Part shown: positions 45,432 to 58,576 of the stretch, piece after piece
Numbering within the stretch: the first letter of the stretch is position 1
Layout of the letters: each line of letters starts with the position of its first letter
Origin: Celoporthe dispersa
Taxonomy: Eukaryota; Ascomycota; Sordariomycetes; Diaporthales; Cryphonectriaceae
Assembly (NCBI GenBank): GCA_016584495.1
Contig: WAID01000004.1
Location: 3,286,001-3,350,000, forward strand
Length of the DNA: 64,000 bases
Reading direction: 5' to 3'
Notes under the pieces: model-generated
Databases searched by the model: none
What the model saw: only the letters and a program-made list of their open reading frames with translations
What the model was told of the DNA's origin: nothing
Made by a program: the position numbers and the translations under genes

Positions 45432-46722
45432 TCACAAGAGGCTGTGGTCGGCTGGGCGACTGGGACATACCCACAGAGGTTTACACACACACATACACAC
45501 AACAACAACAATCAACATACCAGGCTTCAAGGACCGGGTACGGGAAATCAGGGAAGCAACCAGGCGTTCCGGACTAGGCTTTCTGCATTTGGGTTTTTGT
45601 TTATTTCAATCTCAGGCTCACTGTGTTTGTTTTCTGAGTGGTTCTTGCCATTATGTTTTCTGAGCATGAGTTGGAGTACTGGCTTGACTCCTCAAGGTAG
45701 AAGGAAATGAATACCCAATGACTTCTTAATGAGCCTACCCGCCCCCCGCCCCCCCTCCCGGCTGGATATGTGTGCTCTTGTGTGTGGTCGCTTGGTCCAT
45801 GTCCTTTTTCCTAGTTCCCAATTTGCAACCATCCCGCTCACGTAAGATGGCTCTCTCGTGAGGGGGCCTACCCTTGCAGCAGATGGTGGAGGACGTGGTC
45901 AGATTGTGGTAACAGGGACTATCTGTACGTGTGTATTTGTAAGTGGTTTCGTGCTCGCATGTATTACATGGCTGCCCACGCACACGCGTACATCTCCGAG
46001 TCTCCCAAGGCGAATAAATCTGCTAATCGTGTCCCTCCTTAAACAAAGTTTAAGTCGACCTGAAGATAAAATGTGTAATAGTTAAATCAATTTTGCTTCC
46101 CTTTTTCTTGTTACATACGACAACAAAAATTTCCAGATACCCCGCTTTGCTCCCTTTCCCACAACCCAACTTATTTGCCCTTTTCATAATGGTTTTTGGT
46201 TCTATCAGGTATGCTGTCATCTCTATGGTCTGTTGAGCCCCGCTTCTCCCGCCGCCGTTTTCGCCTTGGCCGATATGTTGTTGCTGGTTTGTTGTCCTGG
46301 TGTGTGTTGCCTCTAGCTATAAATGTGTATTTCCTTTCCCGTGCGAAGAAGAAAAAAAGAAAAGAAAAGAAGAAAAGAAACAACCAAAAATAGGATCCGT
46401 CTGGCCCAGGACCGCGCACCATGACCGTGAAAAACATAAGAAATCGTGACTTGTCCACCACCACGGGTGGACCTGATAAATCCTCTTTACCGGCTCATCT
46501 GATGAACCTCCATAGAGCCAGCAAGATCTTGGAAGTTGGGGGTTGAAGAGGAAAAAATAGAAAATGATGCCAGCATGCGAGCCATTAATATTATACCACG
46601 AATCGAAATTCGCCCTTGATTACCCAGGACAACCACCGGGCGGCCGCCAAAACTCGGGCTTCTAGACCTCCATTAGGCCGCGGTCCTTGTGTCCGCGGCT
46701 GCGTGAAAACAGGGTGTGCTTC
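45432..46722. other. Intergenic spacer between convergent genes
   Basis: No gene is supported. It holds a CA/CAA repeat at about 45484-45510 just after the E2 stop and an A/G-rich run at 46345-46385. Confidence 0.55.
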
Positions 46723-49700
46723 CTACGCACACCATCCGCCGAGTCGATGGTTAACATGTCCGACTCCTTCCTCCCTGACCGCCATCGTGGCCGCTGTCTG
46801 GATCCCTGGGGTGCCCGCTGCCGCGGCCATGGCCTCCTTGCGCTCGATATGCAGCTTCTCCTTGCGCTCGGCGCGCTGCTCGTCGAGCATCTCGGCCGTC
46901 AGGTGGTTCAGGCCGTTGCGCCGCCGGAAGCAGATGTCCATGAGCCCGTTGGCGTCTAGCATCTTGCGCGGCAGGGACTGCACGACGGCAAAGACCTCCA
47001 TAGGGTCGCTGATGGCCTTGATCTCGTTCTCTCCTGCCTTGAAGATGGCCAGTGCCACGCGGAACAGCGTCTTGGAGCCTTCGTAGAAGAAGACGTCCCA
47101 CACCCGCAGTGTCGTCTCGATGGGCAGCGTGCCGATGAAGCACGACATGAACCAGGCCGTCAGCGCCAGCGTCACGGGAGGCAGGTCGCTGGCCCCCGGC
47201 GCGGCCTTCTGGTTGTGCCGGTGTCTCCTGGATCTCTTCTTGACCATCGACGACCCATCGTCCGAGATCTTGGTCCACACGTTGGGCAGGACCTCCTGGA
47301 GCTCGGCCATCAGAACGCTCAGGTCGACCTTGGACCCCTCGAGGTTCATCTCGTGTGTTCCTGGTAGGTAGACACGGGTGATGATGTTCAGCAGCCAGAA
47401 GGCCTGCTCCTCAGTTTCCACGAAAAGCAGCAGCATCCCTCCCAGGAAGTTCAGGGACTGGCAGTAGCCGATGTTTGGGTTGAAGATGGCAAGGCGGAGA
47501 GGACCCGCCGCAGCTGGTCGATGATCTTGGGCTCGGAGCCTGGTGCTCTGGGCGGCGGGTTCGCCGACTGCGTCGAGTTGTTGCGGCTATGTGCGGGCGT
47601 CGGGTCGGACGGGTCTTGTCCTGGCGGTGGTCCCGTAGCAGTGCGCCTGAAGCGAACATTGTCTGGGAACGTCCGGTACAGATCCCTCTCGATGTCGTCC
47701 CTGCACACCTCCTTCAGCTGCCCGTTCGAGGCCCGCTTCACCATTTCGTCGTAGACACCTCGGTTGTGGGCAAGGATCTTCGGGCCTCCAGCGTAGTAGA
47801 ACCATGCCGCTCCCCTCCAGTCGGGCGGTATGCCCTTGCGGACGAACCTCTTTGCCTTGGCCGAGTGCTGGGGAAACCGCTCTGGGTGGTCCGTTATCAG
47901 CCCGTTCTCCTTCAGGAACGACTCCCACTTCTTCCTCCTCCGCGCTATGTACTCGGAGTATTGACCGTTCCACTCGTCATACTGGTCTCGTGTGATGTAC
48001 TGGTTGGATTTTCGGAACCCGTACCGGTCATTTGCGTTGGGGTCGAGATCTTCGGGCTGCGCTGCTCCCTGTATGAGCTGTGGGGCGGCGGGCTGTGATG
48101 GTACCTTCTCGGTCACGGGAGGCTGCGGTGATAGCCTCCCCGGGCTGGGCAGGTCTCTGACCTCTGCCGTCGAGATGAACTCGTCCTGCTTCTCCGACAA
48201 CACCTCGACCGGCGAGCCCTCCTCGCTGCGTGCCTCGACCATCTTGCCCGAGTCGTGCCTGCTGTGCCGGGTGCTGTCCGTCTCACCGTTACCATCGCCC
48301 TCGGCAGCATCGCCGTCGTTGTCATCGTCGTCGCCGTCCTCCTCCTCCTCGCCGTCGACCAGTCTGGACCTTGTCGAGATGAAGCTCAGCCTCATGTCTT
48401 TCGGGAGCGACGAGGCGAGGCTCTTGCGGAAGAAGGCGTTGGTATCCCGGAGGACCTTGGTGCCCTCGCCATTGAGGGGGAAACTCCGGCCCGGGATGGG
48501 CATGGGGCTCGTCTGGCTCATGGCCTCCAGCAGGCGGCTGGCGGCCTCGCTGTTGTGAGACATGGAGGAGCCAGGTCTCGAGACGTCGTGGTGGTCGTCC
48601 AGGTCACGGGGGGCCAGGCGCAGCGAAGGCATCTCGGGGCGGTCGGCGACTTCTATACCAGACATCCTCCTCGCGAGGTCGAAATCGCTGTCGTTGAAGC
48701 CGTTCTCATACATACCCATCACATCGTCGACACTTAGGCTGTCTCGCACTTCGAGGCTGGGGTTGTGGGGGCCGAAGAAAGAGACTGCCTGGTGTTCCTG
48801 GAAACCAGAGCTGAGCACGGAACTTGTCTTGGTCATAACGCTGGAACGCTCAGGCTCGGTAAACAGGGTTTCCTGGGCTGTTGACGTAGTCAGATGACTG
48901 CGGATGCTGGACCGCATCTCGCCGCCCTCGTATAAATGAGATTGCTGGTTGGGGGCAGGGGCGCCTCCTCGATTGTAATACCGCGGTGGAGCCTGCGGGT
49001 GAGCCATGTGGGGGGACCCATAAATTGGCCTGTGGCCGCATTCTGAGACACATTACGACCTGCGGCGCCCAGGCGGTCCTCGGATGCCTGGTGGTGCAGG
49101 CTTGGCGCGACGGATGTGAAGGTGCTCGAGGACATGTTGGATGAAGCCGACGGGCGGCGCCCTGGCCTCAAGGGGCTGTAGGGCTGGAAGGGCACAGCCT
49201 GCTGCTGTTGGTGGTTGGGGGTGGTGGCGGCCAGCGTCCGGGGCTCGAGGCGAAGCGAGTCCGACGCGGTCGACCGGGCGGTGCCGGGTCGGAGATGCAT
49301 GGCGGAGAAGTCTGGCCTATTTAGGCTTCGCATGCTGGACTTGCGCGGCCGAGAGAAATTAAAATTGTCAGCGCTGTGGGCGCTGTAGGCAGTGTCGCCA
49401 GACTGCCGGCTGTCTGGCCTGTACATCCTGTCGACTGGGCCAGACGTCGTCACCGTGACAGGACCAGCATGCTCATGTCGGGGGGGCGCGTGCAGAGACT
49501 CGTAGTCTATCTCCAGGGTGCTGTCCTCGGGTATGAAGGGGTGGTGTGTCGACGAGTATGGGCCTCCCGGGAAGGTCGGCGACCTTGGCGAGCGGAGGGG
49601 GGAGGGCGGAAAGTTGGAGGAGGCGGGCGTCACGAGCGCATCTGCCGTGGGTGGTGTCGCGAGGTCGCTGGTCGCCGGTCGCACATAGATGCTGGGCTCG

Positions 49701-51236
49701 CTTCGAGGGGGCAGCGAGTCCCAGCGGGGAGGACCTGTGCCGGTCGGGGACACAGGCGTGATAGGTAGGAATTGTCGGTCGTAGTAGTGGCTGTTGCTGT
49801 TGCTGCCGCTGCCGCTGCCGCTGGTACGAAGGGGTTCGTGCGGCGACTCGGCCGGGTTGTGGTGACGGGGATGATCGACGGTAGCGAAGGCCTCGCGATT
49901 GGGGTCGAGATCGAGGTCGCGGTGCACCTCCTGCTGGTGCTGTTGGTGGTGGTGTTGTTGGTGCTGGTAGGAGGTCGGGAAATCCTCTTGTGAGGGCGAG
50001 GAAACGAATAGTTGGCGGTCGTCAAAATAAGTCGAGGAAAAGGACGAGAGGCCAGGCCGCTGCTGGGCTGGCAGGCGTGTTTGTGTGTGATGTGTCTGTT
50101 GCGAGAGCGTCCGTGTGTTGTGGACTGGGTCCGACGAAATAAAACGATGATAAACGAGCGGGTCCGTATTTTGTCGAAGTTGAGCGTCCCGGCGGCGCCG
50201 TGTCGAGGGAGATGAGGGGGGAGAAGAGCCAGAAGAGGCTGCCTGCCAGGGATCGTGACGCTGCTGGTGCTGCTGGCTCGAGGCTGCTGCAGGAAGTGAA
50301 GCTTGTCGTGGCGGCGGTGGTGGTTGGTGTTGTTGTGGTACCTGCTGTCGACCGTTGGGGTTGCTGGTTGGGCCTGTAGGGGAGGGGCTATAGGGGCGAT
50401 AGTAGCCACCACCATCACCACCACCACTACCGCCAGAGGAGCGAGGGGAGAGAGGTGACTGTGGCGGTAAGTGTGACTGTAATTGTTGTGGTGAGCGCAT
50501 TGGCACGGCTGCAGCAGAGGGGAATCGCCAGTCAGAGGCCAGTGAGCCCTGTCGCAGCCTCTGCTGTGGTGGTTGCTGCCGGTACTGCTCCTGCTGGTGC
50601 TGTGCGGGCCCGCCCATCTGTTGCTGCTGTGGTACCCTCAGTTTGTCCATGTTCTGGAAAGATTCGAAACCGGCATGGACAACACGGACGCTGTGTCCAC
50701 CATCCTGAATTCGACTCTGATGAGGGTGACGGTCAAGGAACGGATCCCACTGCTGGCCCCCTGTGCTGCTGTTGTCTTGTATCATATTCCTCCTGCTGGG
50801 AACGGTGGTGGGATTGTTGGTGCTGGTGGTGTTGTTGGTGGTGGTAGGAACTGCCGCTGTAGTGGTGGTCTCGACTGGGACCTTGACCGGGTCTGGGGCT
50901 GCTGTGGGTTTGGCTCTGGCTCTGGTTCTTTAGGCTCTGGTTCAGGCGCAGGCTCTCCTGACCTGGACCTGGACCTGGACCTGGACCTGAACCTTGGCTG
51001 TGATGACCTGCGTCGAGGATCCAATCCTCCCCCATCGCTGCCAGTCTGGGTTTGGGTTGGAGCTCGGTTTTCACTCGTCCTCGGTTGAGATTACCGAGAT
51101 CCACATGCGAATACAACTCTTTTGTGTGGTGCATCTCACCACCACCACCACCCACTTCATCAAACAACACCACCTCTTCATATCCCGTTTCCGCCCCTCC
51201 ATCACACCCTACACCTCCTCTTCCTCCTCCAGCCAT
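46723..51236 (-). CDS. TBC-domain RabGAP with a long Q/H/S/P-rich N-terminus, three apparent frame breaks
   Basis: A single long minus-strand coding region, readable as one 1,504-aa protein after one base is dropped from the run at 50757-50761 and one added at each of 49010-49015 and 47486-47496. The first ~700 residues are low complexity: QQ/HH runs, SP/TP sites and a GPGPGPG repeat. An acidic DGEEEEDGDDDDNDGD stretch follows. The TBC domain begins KGIPPDWRGAAWFYYAGG, has the Arg-finger region DDIERDLYRTFPDN (IxxDxxRT) and the Gln finger in NPNIGYCQSLNFL, then LLNIITRVYLPGTHEMN and TLRVWDVFFYEGS. TBC proteins speed GTP hydrolysis by Rab GTPases in membrane traffic. The true start could be a downstream ATG (for example 51131 or 51035). 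Gyp-type GAPs are the likely relatives; the target Rab is unknown. Confidence 0.85.
50958..50992. repeat. Hexanucleotide repeat (CCTGGA)n in the TBC gene
   Basis: Five to six CCTGGA units on the plus strand encode alternating Gly-Pro on the coding strand, inside the low-complexity N-terminus of the TBC protein. Confidence 0.85.
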
Positions 51237-54200
51237 CGTATGACCACCTCCTTCCTCTCTCCTTCCTCTCTCTTACCTCTTCTCGCTCTCTCGCTCTTCC
51301 TCCTTCAATGAACCCTAAACCAGAGGCTGGCGACGTCTCGACATGTCGTGTAGAGGGTCAGCGGAGATTGAAGTGGGAAGGTGGGAAGAGGATCTCGGTG
51401 AACGAAGAATGGCGGGCAAAAGAAAAAAGGTAGATTAAGAAAAAAAGAAGAAAAAAAAAGAGACTATTGGCTAAAAAAGTGCGGCTTATGCCCCCGACTC
51501 AAGTTAGGCCAGGGGGCTCTGGCTAGGAGAGAGCGCGGAGAGGGGGAGTGCTTGGCCTCTGAACTAGCAGGTATCGTGGGTAGAGCAGAGCAGAGAGGGC
51601 AGGGTGAGACGATGTGACGATGATCCCGAGGCTACTGCACGGCCCGGGGACCTCTCCTCTCAACGGCCGCGCTGGAAGGATTTAGCAATTGATGGAGCAC
51701 TGACATGCTCCTCAAACTCTAACGGCCGGTCAAGGGCCTTTTGTAAAAAGAAAAGGCAAAAGGAAAAAGAGAGGCTTGTCTCTTCATCTCTCGGATTTTC
51801 AGCTCCTGGAGTTCCCGTCCTTGTCTTTGATGGGCGGGCATACCCCTGATCTACCTCTACTCCATCTTAAACCGCCACACGGACGGGGAGAGACACGAAG
51901 AAAAAGAAATAACCAGAAAACACAAAACATAAAACGCACAAGACGAAGAAGAGGAAAGGGAAAGAGAAAAAAAAGATCAGAACAGGTACATTTTGGCCTC
52001 GTCCTTCTTCTTGCAGAGGCGGGGCTAGGTCCCGCTGTGACCATGAGGACACCTGCAGAAAAGTGTCCTACATTTACAGCCCAAGGCACTACAATCCTAC
52101 CTGCAGTATTATGGGTTGTGCCATGGTACTATTGGTGCACAAACATGGGGGTGGTGGCCGCCCATGTCAGCAGGGCACCATGACGTTGAGAGCGCATGGT
52201 GTCGGATGCAGGTCCAGGGCTGTTGTTGTTGTTGTTGACGGCTGAGAAGGATCATATTGTGATTTGCATCCCACCCCCGACCCGCCCGCATGATGCCGCC
52301 AGTTCACAAAAGAAACACGCCTCGGCGTGGCTTGACTGGCTGTCAAGTTATTTATCCGGTATGACCTCACCGTGACTGGGATCACAAAAAATCCTCAGCC
52401 CTCTTCTTCTGATTCTACTGCTATTCTTGTCTCACACATACGCACACACACACACACATTCTCTCTATCTCTCTCTTTTCCCACCTCTCTTGGGAGTAGC
52501 CCGTAAAGCAGTGGTACAGATCGGTTGGCACGGCTATGCAGGACTCCGAGATTGCGCCAGAAGGAAAGCAAACGCTCGTTCCAAGGGCGTCTGCACCAGG
52601 AGCGTTATGCTTACTCCCAGGCAGGATCTTGTACTTCACGCTTACTTGCAGATCACAGAGCCAGCACAACACAACACAACTCGAAGGAAGCGTCTTCGGG
52701 GGGCCGGGGGGTGTCCCTGGTTTCTCGAAGCGGACCGTTGACCCGAAATTGGAGTAGAAAACACTGCCTCCCGAGAGAGCCCGGTCATCTTGCAGTGTGT
52801 TTGGTCTGCAACAAACAAGAGAGAGAGAGAGACATGGCCATCTTTTCCCAGAAAGTATTTACTAATTATCGTCCAGCGCAGAAGGATTTGGCAGGACGTG
52901 CTGGAGGGGCGGGGGGTGGACAACTCGGCCTCCTCCTGCAGCCGCCACGACCCAACGAGTCACGACCAAGTCAGGCAAACAGGCAGGCCCCAAGAGAGGT
53001 GGGGGCGGCCCTCTGGGAGGGGGGGGAAGAAGGAGGGGACAGCGTCTGGTACCTGACGCTTTCCCCAAAACTCTGAACGATTAGATCCACTCGCGGCGTT
53101 GGCGCTTTTCGGCTGCGGAGCTAATTACTTAGACGCCCCCTTTTTTCTTCTTTTCCTTTCCTTTCTCTCTTTTTTTTTCTTTTCTTCCCTGGGTGATCTG
53201 CAGCTGTCGGCTTCTATCAGCGTTCCATTGGCCTTCCACAAGTTCCGCTTTGTGGGCAGATCCCAGCAACTGAATTTTTTTTTTGTGACCCTTTCTTTCC
53301 CTTTTGCTCCAGATTTGTCATTCATATATCTTCCTGAGCCATCTTATGCTTAGTTCACGTTCAATCATGTACATACAGCATTACGTCCAAAGCTGCCCGA
53401 AACGAAAGAAGGAGGAGGAGGAGAAGGAGGAGGAGAAAAGTAGAAGGGCTAGCGAAGCATGCAGGATGAGAAAAAGTCGCCGCAGGGTTCGCCGCTAGAC
53501 CTAGCTCTGCATGATCTCCTGTCTTGTCTCAGACATGCAGCGAGTGATTTGATATACAGTAGAACAGGGGCGGCAGCGCGTTGGAAACACCAGGTGGACA
53601 GGCAGGCTGCCCAGCGCCTGATCGTCTGCTGAGCACCAAAGATCGCCGTCGAGCCTCATTGGCTCTCCCGGGGAACCAAGCTCATCACGTACTCCTCGCC
53701 TCCTCCCGACATCCTGCATCATCTGCTCCCGGTCGTCTTAATCAATTTGATCGTCCCATGAGAAGATCAATGCGCATGTCTGATCTTGGGTGACCAAAGT
53801 TACGCAGGGCGCGTGGGGAGGGCTGTGGTTGTGAGACCTAGGTGCCGCCAGCCCAGCCCAGCTCATATCTCCGCATCTCGTCAAATCCTGCCTCTGCTTC
53901 CCAGGTCTAAATCTCGTGCTCAAACCAGCACCAGAATTATTTCACTGATGTCTTAGGACACTTGTCACAGGCTGGATTCGGGCCTGATGAGGGTCACGCT
54001 CTTGTTTGCCATGAGACGGCACCCTGAGCATCAGTCCTCTCTCAGGTCCTCGCGCCGCACAGTCACACAAGCAAGCCTCTTTCTATGACAGCTCACCTCA
54101 CACCATCCGTGCACGTCGCTCAGCTCCTCCGTATCAGCAGCGGCCGTGCAGCTGTCGTCTGGATACATCGAGGAACCCCACAGATTCTCTCTTTTACGCA

Positions 54201-56088
54201 CAAACTAGTGGACGGTCTCGCGGCATCTCATCCGCAGATCGCCGAGTGGCTGTTGTCATCGAGCCGGTAGATCCAGTTAGGATCCCCCTTCTCTTTCGCT
54301 ACCAATCGGGGAAAAGAGGGCGTGCCGCCGGTCTTGACTTTCCGTGCTGTCATCCCGCTGACATGTTCTATATTCCGTGAGGGCAGGCCCCTTCGCCTCT
54401 ACCTTCGTCGGCGCACGGGGTTCTTCTCCTTCTCCTGCATTTCGGCAGGGGATCTGCTGACATTGTGGTCCGTCTTAGCTTCTGTGCCATCTGCGGCACG
54501 GCCACAGGTGGGGATCGAGAGTCTGCACTCTCCCACAGCTCTTGGCCACGTCGTTCGGCTTCGCGATACTGATGACTGCTCCACGGAGGAAGACGAGATG
54601 TCCTCGCTCGACATCTCAACGTTCACATGTGTTCTACTGAGGACACTCTAAGCTTCGGTACAGTCAGACTATCGTCTTTTTATGTTCATGACGTCTTACT
54701 TCGGCTCCCGCCCCCAGCATCCTGAAGATCGCATTCCTACGATCGAACACCATGGATTCCACATGGACTTGGGGGAAACGAGCGGAGGCATCTCAAGTGC
54801 GGTGGATATGAATACGTTTAAGTCGCTAGTATATGTGTCCGCCCTGGGTAGACACAGCACACCCTCCTCGGACTTCGGAGCCGACATGGACATACACTTA
54901 CACGTTGGTCCAGCTGCAGCCAACTGTAGCCTATAATAAATCTATACCCGAAGGAACGATGTTCGAGCTCTTGGATGAGAAATACCGAGACACATGGCCC
55001 CTCCCTTTCAATTCACCTTGCCCCCACGAAAGTTGGGTTATAACATGTTGTGGTGGTTATCACTGGCCTCGGCTCCGTGTGGCCCCGGAAGGATTGGGGG
55101 GTCTGTGGGTCTTTGGATGTACTGTCGTGTTTCGAAACGTGCAAGTTTCAAATCACTTTTCTCCTCCGCCGCCGCTTGACTGCCGGGCTAGTGTACCCCA
55201 GAGGTTGGCAGTCGATGCGATGAAGACCTTGTGGGATGTTATATAGACAGAAACAACAGAAACAACCACAATACGCGACATGGCAATGCACACGAGTACC
55301 AAGTGCAGAAACACGGCAAAATTTCTCGGACGTTCTGGCACGTCTGCTGTCTGTCAACCGGCGCGCAAGGGAACGGAGGTCATCTACGAACACGAACCAG
55401 GCCCCACGCTCCTTGCCTATATCCCACGCCTGTATAGACTTACCTACTTGACTCCAACTGACTGTGCCAGTCGTGGTCGACCCATTCACGCCATTCCCCA
55501 TCCTGCCCGCTCAGTGTGATATAGCCATCCATCACCTTTGCGCACCACCCGTACCAGGGAACGACCCGTGCAGAGATGCCCCGACTACTTCCACAGAAGA
55601 AGAATAAAGAAATGCCGTCCTATCAACCCCCCCTCTTCCTTCCCCCCCTCCTCTCTACTTAGTATTCATCTATGGATAGGGTCACTCGCGCCAAGGAAAC
55701 CTTCCCGAAAGGGATGAGGTCCGCCGCATCCCCAGTGTCGCCCGGAGTGCCGTGGGTCCCGCACTCTGGATGGGGGGTGGGTTCTGGCGCTGTCCGGGAT
55801 AGATGAGATGACAGGACCGAAAGGGGCAGGAAAAACAAATTCACAGAACAAGCAGCGTGAACTGCTGCGAGCGCATATGTTGTGGGTAGTTGTATAAAAG
55901 TAACCTTAATCGCCCGAAGACGTTGCTCCTTTTGTCTCAACCTCGACCTTTTCTCTTGCTTCCTCGTCTCCCCCAGAACTTACCGGTCCCTGATCTTGCG
56001 TGTGTTCTCAGTCGCCCGTTTGCTCGCTGATCGCTGTTCCTGTCTATAATTTTCTTCTTGGTGATATCCACCCACGCCCAAATCCAAG
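51237..56088. other. Gene-poor spacer
   Basis: About 4.9 kb without a gene I can support. It contains pyrimidine-rich DNA next to the TBC start, a CA repeat at 52443-52460, T-rich runs at 53145-53190, and an AGG/GAG run at 53410-53440. Several open frames of 100-180 codons lack motifs or consistent splice signals. The region 54085-54940 has open frames on the plus strand that look slightly more protein-like but carry nothing recognisable. Confidence 0.5.
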
Positions 56089-56895
56089 ATGTTCTCCTCC
56101 AAGACCGCCCTCTCGCTCTCCCTCCTCTCCCTCCTCAGCACACCGGCGTCTGCCGTGTCGTGGTATTTCCTCACCTACTACCCGGCCTCGGGCGCCTACT
56201 TCACCCAGCTGTCCGGGTCGATGGTGGTGCCTGAGCTCCCTGCCGCCGCCACATACTACCTCTGGCCGGGCCTGCAGCCGACGGACGAGTCCGGCGTGTA
56301 CCAGAATGTGCTCGACGGGACGTCGGGGACCTGGTGGTTCGGTTCTGGATGGTGCTGCTCGAATCCAACCCTGGCGTGGGGTTCGGGGTTTAACACGTAC
56401 GAGGGCGAGACCAACACCTTCAATAATTCGCGTATCGACGACACCAACTGGCAGACCACCATCGTGCACGGCTCCACGGGGACCACGGACGTGAACGACT
56501 TTGCGCTGTCGGACAAGAGCTTCAACCAGGCCATCTTTGCCATCGAGCTGTGAGTCTGAGCCCCCCTGCCATTCCGTCGTCACAATCTGGGCTGTGAAGA
56601 CTGCACTTGCTGCCTTCTCCTCATCTCGGGCCGTGTGAATGTCTGTGTGTATGTCTGTCGAGACTGACGTGATGTTCGTGCTTGCAGGTATGATGTCGAC
56701 TGGAACTTTGGCGCCCTCACCTTCGAGGACATCACCATCATCGCGGAGGGCAGCACGTCTTCCTCGTGGTGCACCTCGGACCCGAGCAACTACAACTCGG
56801 CGACCGTGTACAGCATCACTGGGGCCTCGGCGACCGTGAGCGGCACAACGGTGACCTGCACCATCGAGAAGCTTGTGCTCGAGAGCCCTGCCTAG
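56089..56895 (+). CDS. Secreted concanavalin-A-like lectin/glucanase-type protein
   Basis: Exons 56089-56549 and 56688-56895 give exactly 222 aa. Residues 1-22 are a signal peptide (SLSLLSLLSTPASA). The mature protein is rich in Trp, Tyr, Gly and Ser, with WPGLQPTDESGVYQNVLDG, GTWWFGSGWCCSNP and DVDWNFGALTFEDITIIAEG. This is the beta-strand pattern of ConA-like jelly-roll domains common in fungal secretomes. Three or four cysteines could form disulfides. I cannot see a convincing pair of catalytic acids, so it may bind polysaccharide rather than cleave it. Fold assignment is by pattern, with moderate certainty. Confidence 0.75.
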
Positions 56896-58576
56896 GGGGA
56901 GAGCTTGAGGATACCTAAGACCGGCTTCAGGGGCTCAAGAGAAAATGAACAGAGGGTGGATAAGGAGCGCTGTTCTGTCTGCAGATGTTCGAATCTTCGT
57001 CGTGCATATTAATTTATCTCACCTGTGTGTTGATGGTCCTAGTCTCGGGGCCTCACCTCCGGGTAACTCTGTATATGATTGTTGCCCGCAGAAATATAAC
57101 TCCTCAGGGTCCGACTAGCAATGAGCGCTGCGAGCGAGTGTCCTTGCCTCGGAGCCCGTTTCGGTAGACTCGTTGTCGAATGTCAAAGGTGGTCTCACTT
57201 CTTGTGTGTCACCAAGTCGTGTCAGTCTTTGGCGCAACAACCTCCGTGATCCCTTCGAGCGATGGCAGTATCTGTTGTCAGAACATTCCTTGTGTTTTGC
57301 ATCACAAATCGTAGGGAAAAAGGGGAAGAAAAAGGTTTTGGGAGTCCGTGGAGAAGAAAAAGAAAGTGCGAGAGAGTTTATCTCAACCTTCGAGGTGCTG
57401 GTGGGATTAGTGACAGTGAATCACAGGGTCAGGTCTTTTCCCGGGTAAAGGTGACCAGTGTGGCGTGGCTGAGCCTTTGGTCCTTGTCATGGGCTCGTCC
57501 TGCTGGTTCTGGTTGTGCGACATAGCACCCAAGACAGCTGGTGAGACTGCAGGCCCAGAGCTGATGCCTGGTTCCTCATACAACCACAGAATCAAGCACG
57601 TGTCAGGGGCTGCTTATTCTGCATTCCTTTGGCAGCCTGCAACTGACCTGTGCAAGGGAGGTTGGACGGCGCTATGCCTGTATGGGTCTGGGTCTGGGGA
57701 GGGGGAGGGTCCGAGCTCTTATCAGCTTATCGTGAAGAGAGCTTGCATGAGCTTGGGTCAACAGATGGTCCTTGCTTGATTGCTTGCATGGTCTGCACCA
57801 CCAGCCACCAACAGCGGCCCCCTTGTATCTCATCCACCTGGTCCTGCAGGTACGGAGTACATGGTTCAAGCCCGGTCACGTCACTGATCGCCCACATAGA
57901 TGTACATGCTACTTACGGCCCGGCAGTGTGACACTTGCTTGCAGAGAGAGAAGGGAAGTGGCCTCGCTTGGCCCCAGGAAGCAAGCCGTAAGTGATGCAT
58001 CGAGCTGAACCTTGTCAGGCTTGGGAAAGGGCCAAGCTCCCCCCCTTCCCCCCAATTCCACCCCCCAAGTCCCTCGTCTCCCTTCCCCAGCTCTCTACAC
58101 CTGCGCACCTTTCCCCCCTCCTTCCGCTTCCCTGCTTGCCCACATGTGCCTTGCTCAGCTCCCACATTCCCTTCTTCCTGTTTCCCGTGAGATCTGCCCT
58201 CTTCCTCTCTAGCACCTGAGCACCCCCCCCCCCAAGCATCCCTCCCTCTTTTTTTTCTATTCTCCTACGTAGTAGTAAAGTGCGCACTTGCAGTAGTAGC
58301 TGTGCTTGTAGTAGCTCCTTTTGCCCCCCCCCCCTTCTCTCTCCCTCTTCCCACCTTGCTCCCTCCCGCCCTAGGTACGCACCCACCCAACCTGCCGGAG
58401 ACCACCCAACTTTCCCTTGCCTTCAGCCCTTTTCCCTTTCCCTTTTCTTTTCTTCTCTTCCTGTTCCTGCACTGTAGTCTCTCTCTCTCTTCTTCCATTA
58501 TCCAAGTACCTCTTTCCAGCATCTCCAAATACCGCATTTCTATCCAATTGGTATCGTTTGAACCCCCCAAACCACC
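56896..58576. other. Intergenic and promoter of the acidic protein gene
   Basis: No gene is seen up to about 57900. From about 58020 to 58560 the plus strand is very pyrimidine-rich (CCCCC and CTCTCTC runs), a typical leader for the gene starting at 58577. Confidence 0.55.

Noticed and set aside
52525..53076. 183-codon plus-strand open frame
   Set aside because: It crosses several low-complexity runs, has no motif or splice support, and overlaps equally long frames in other phases.
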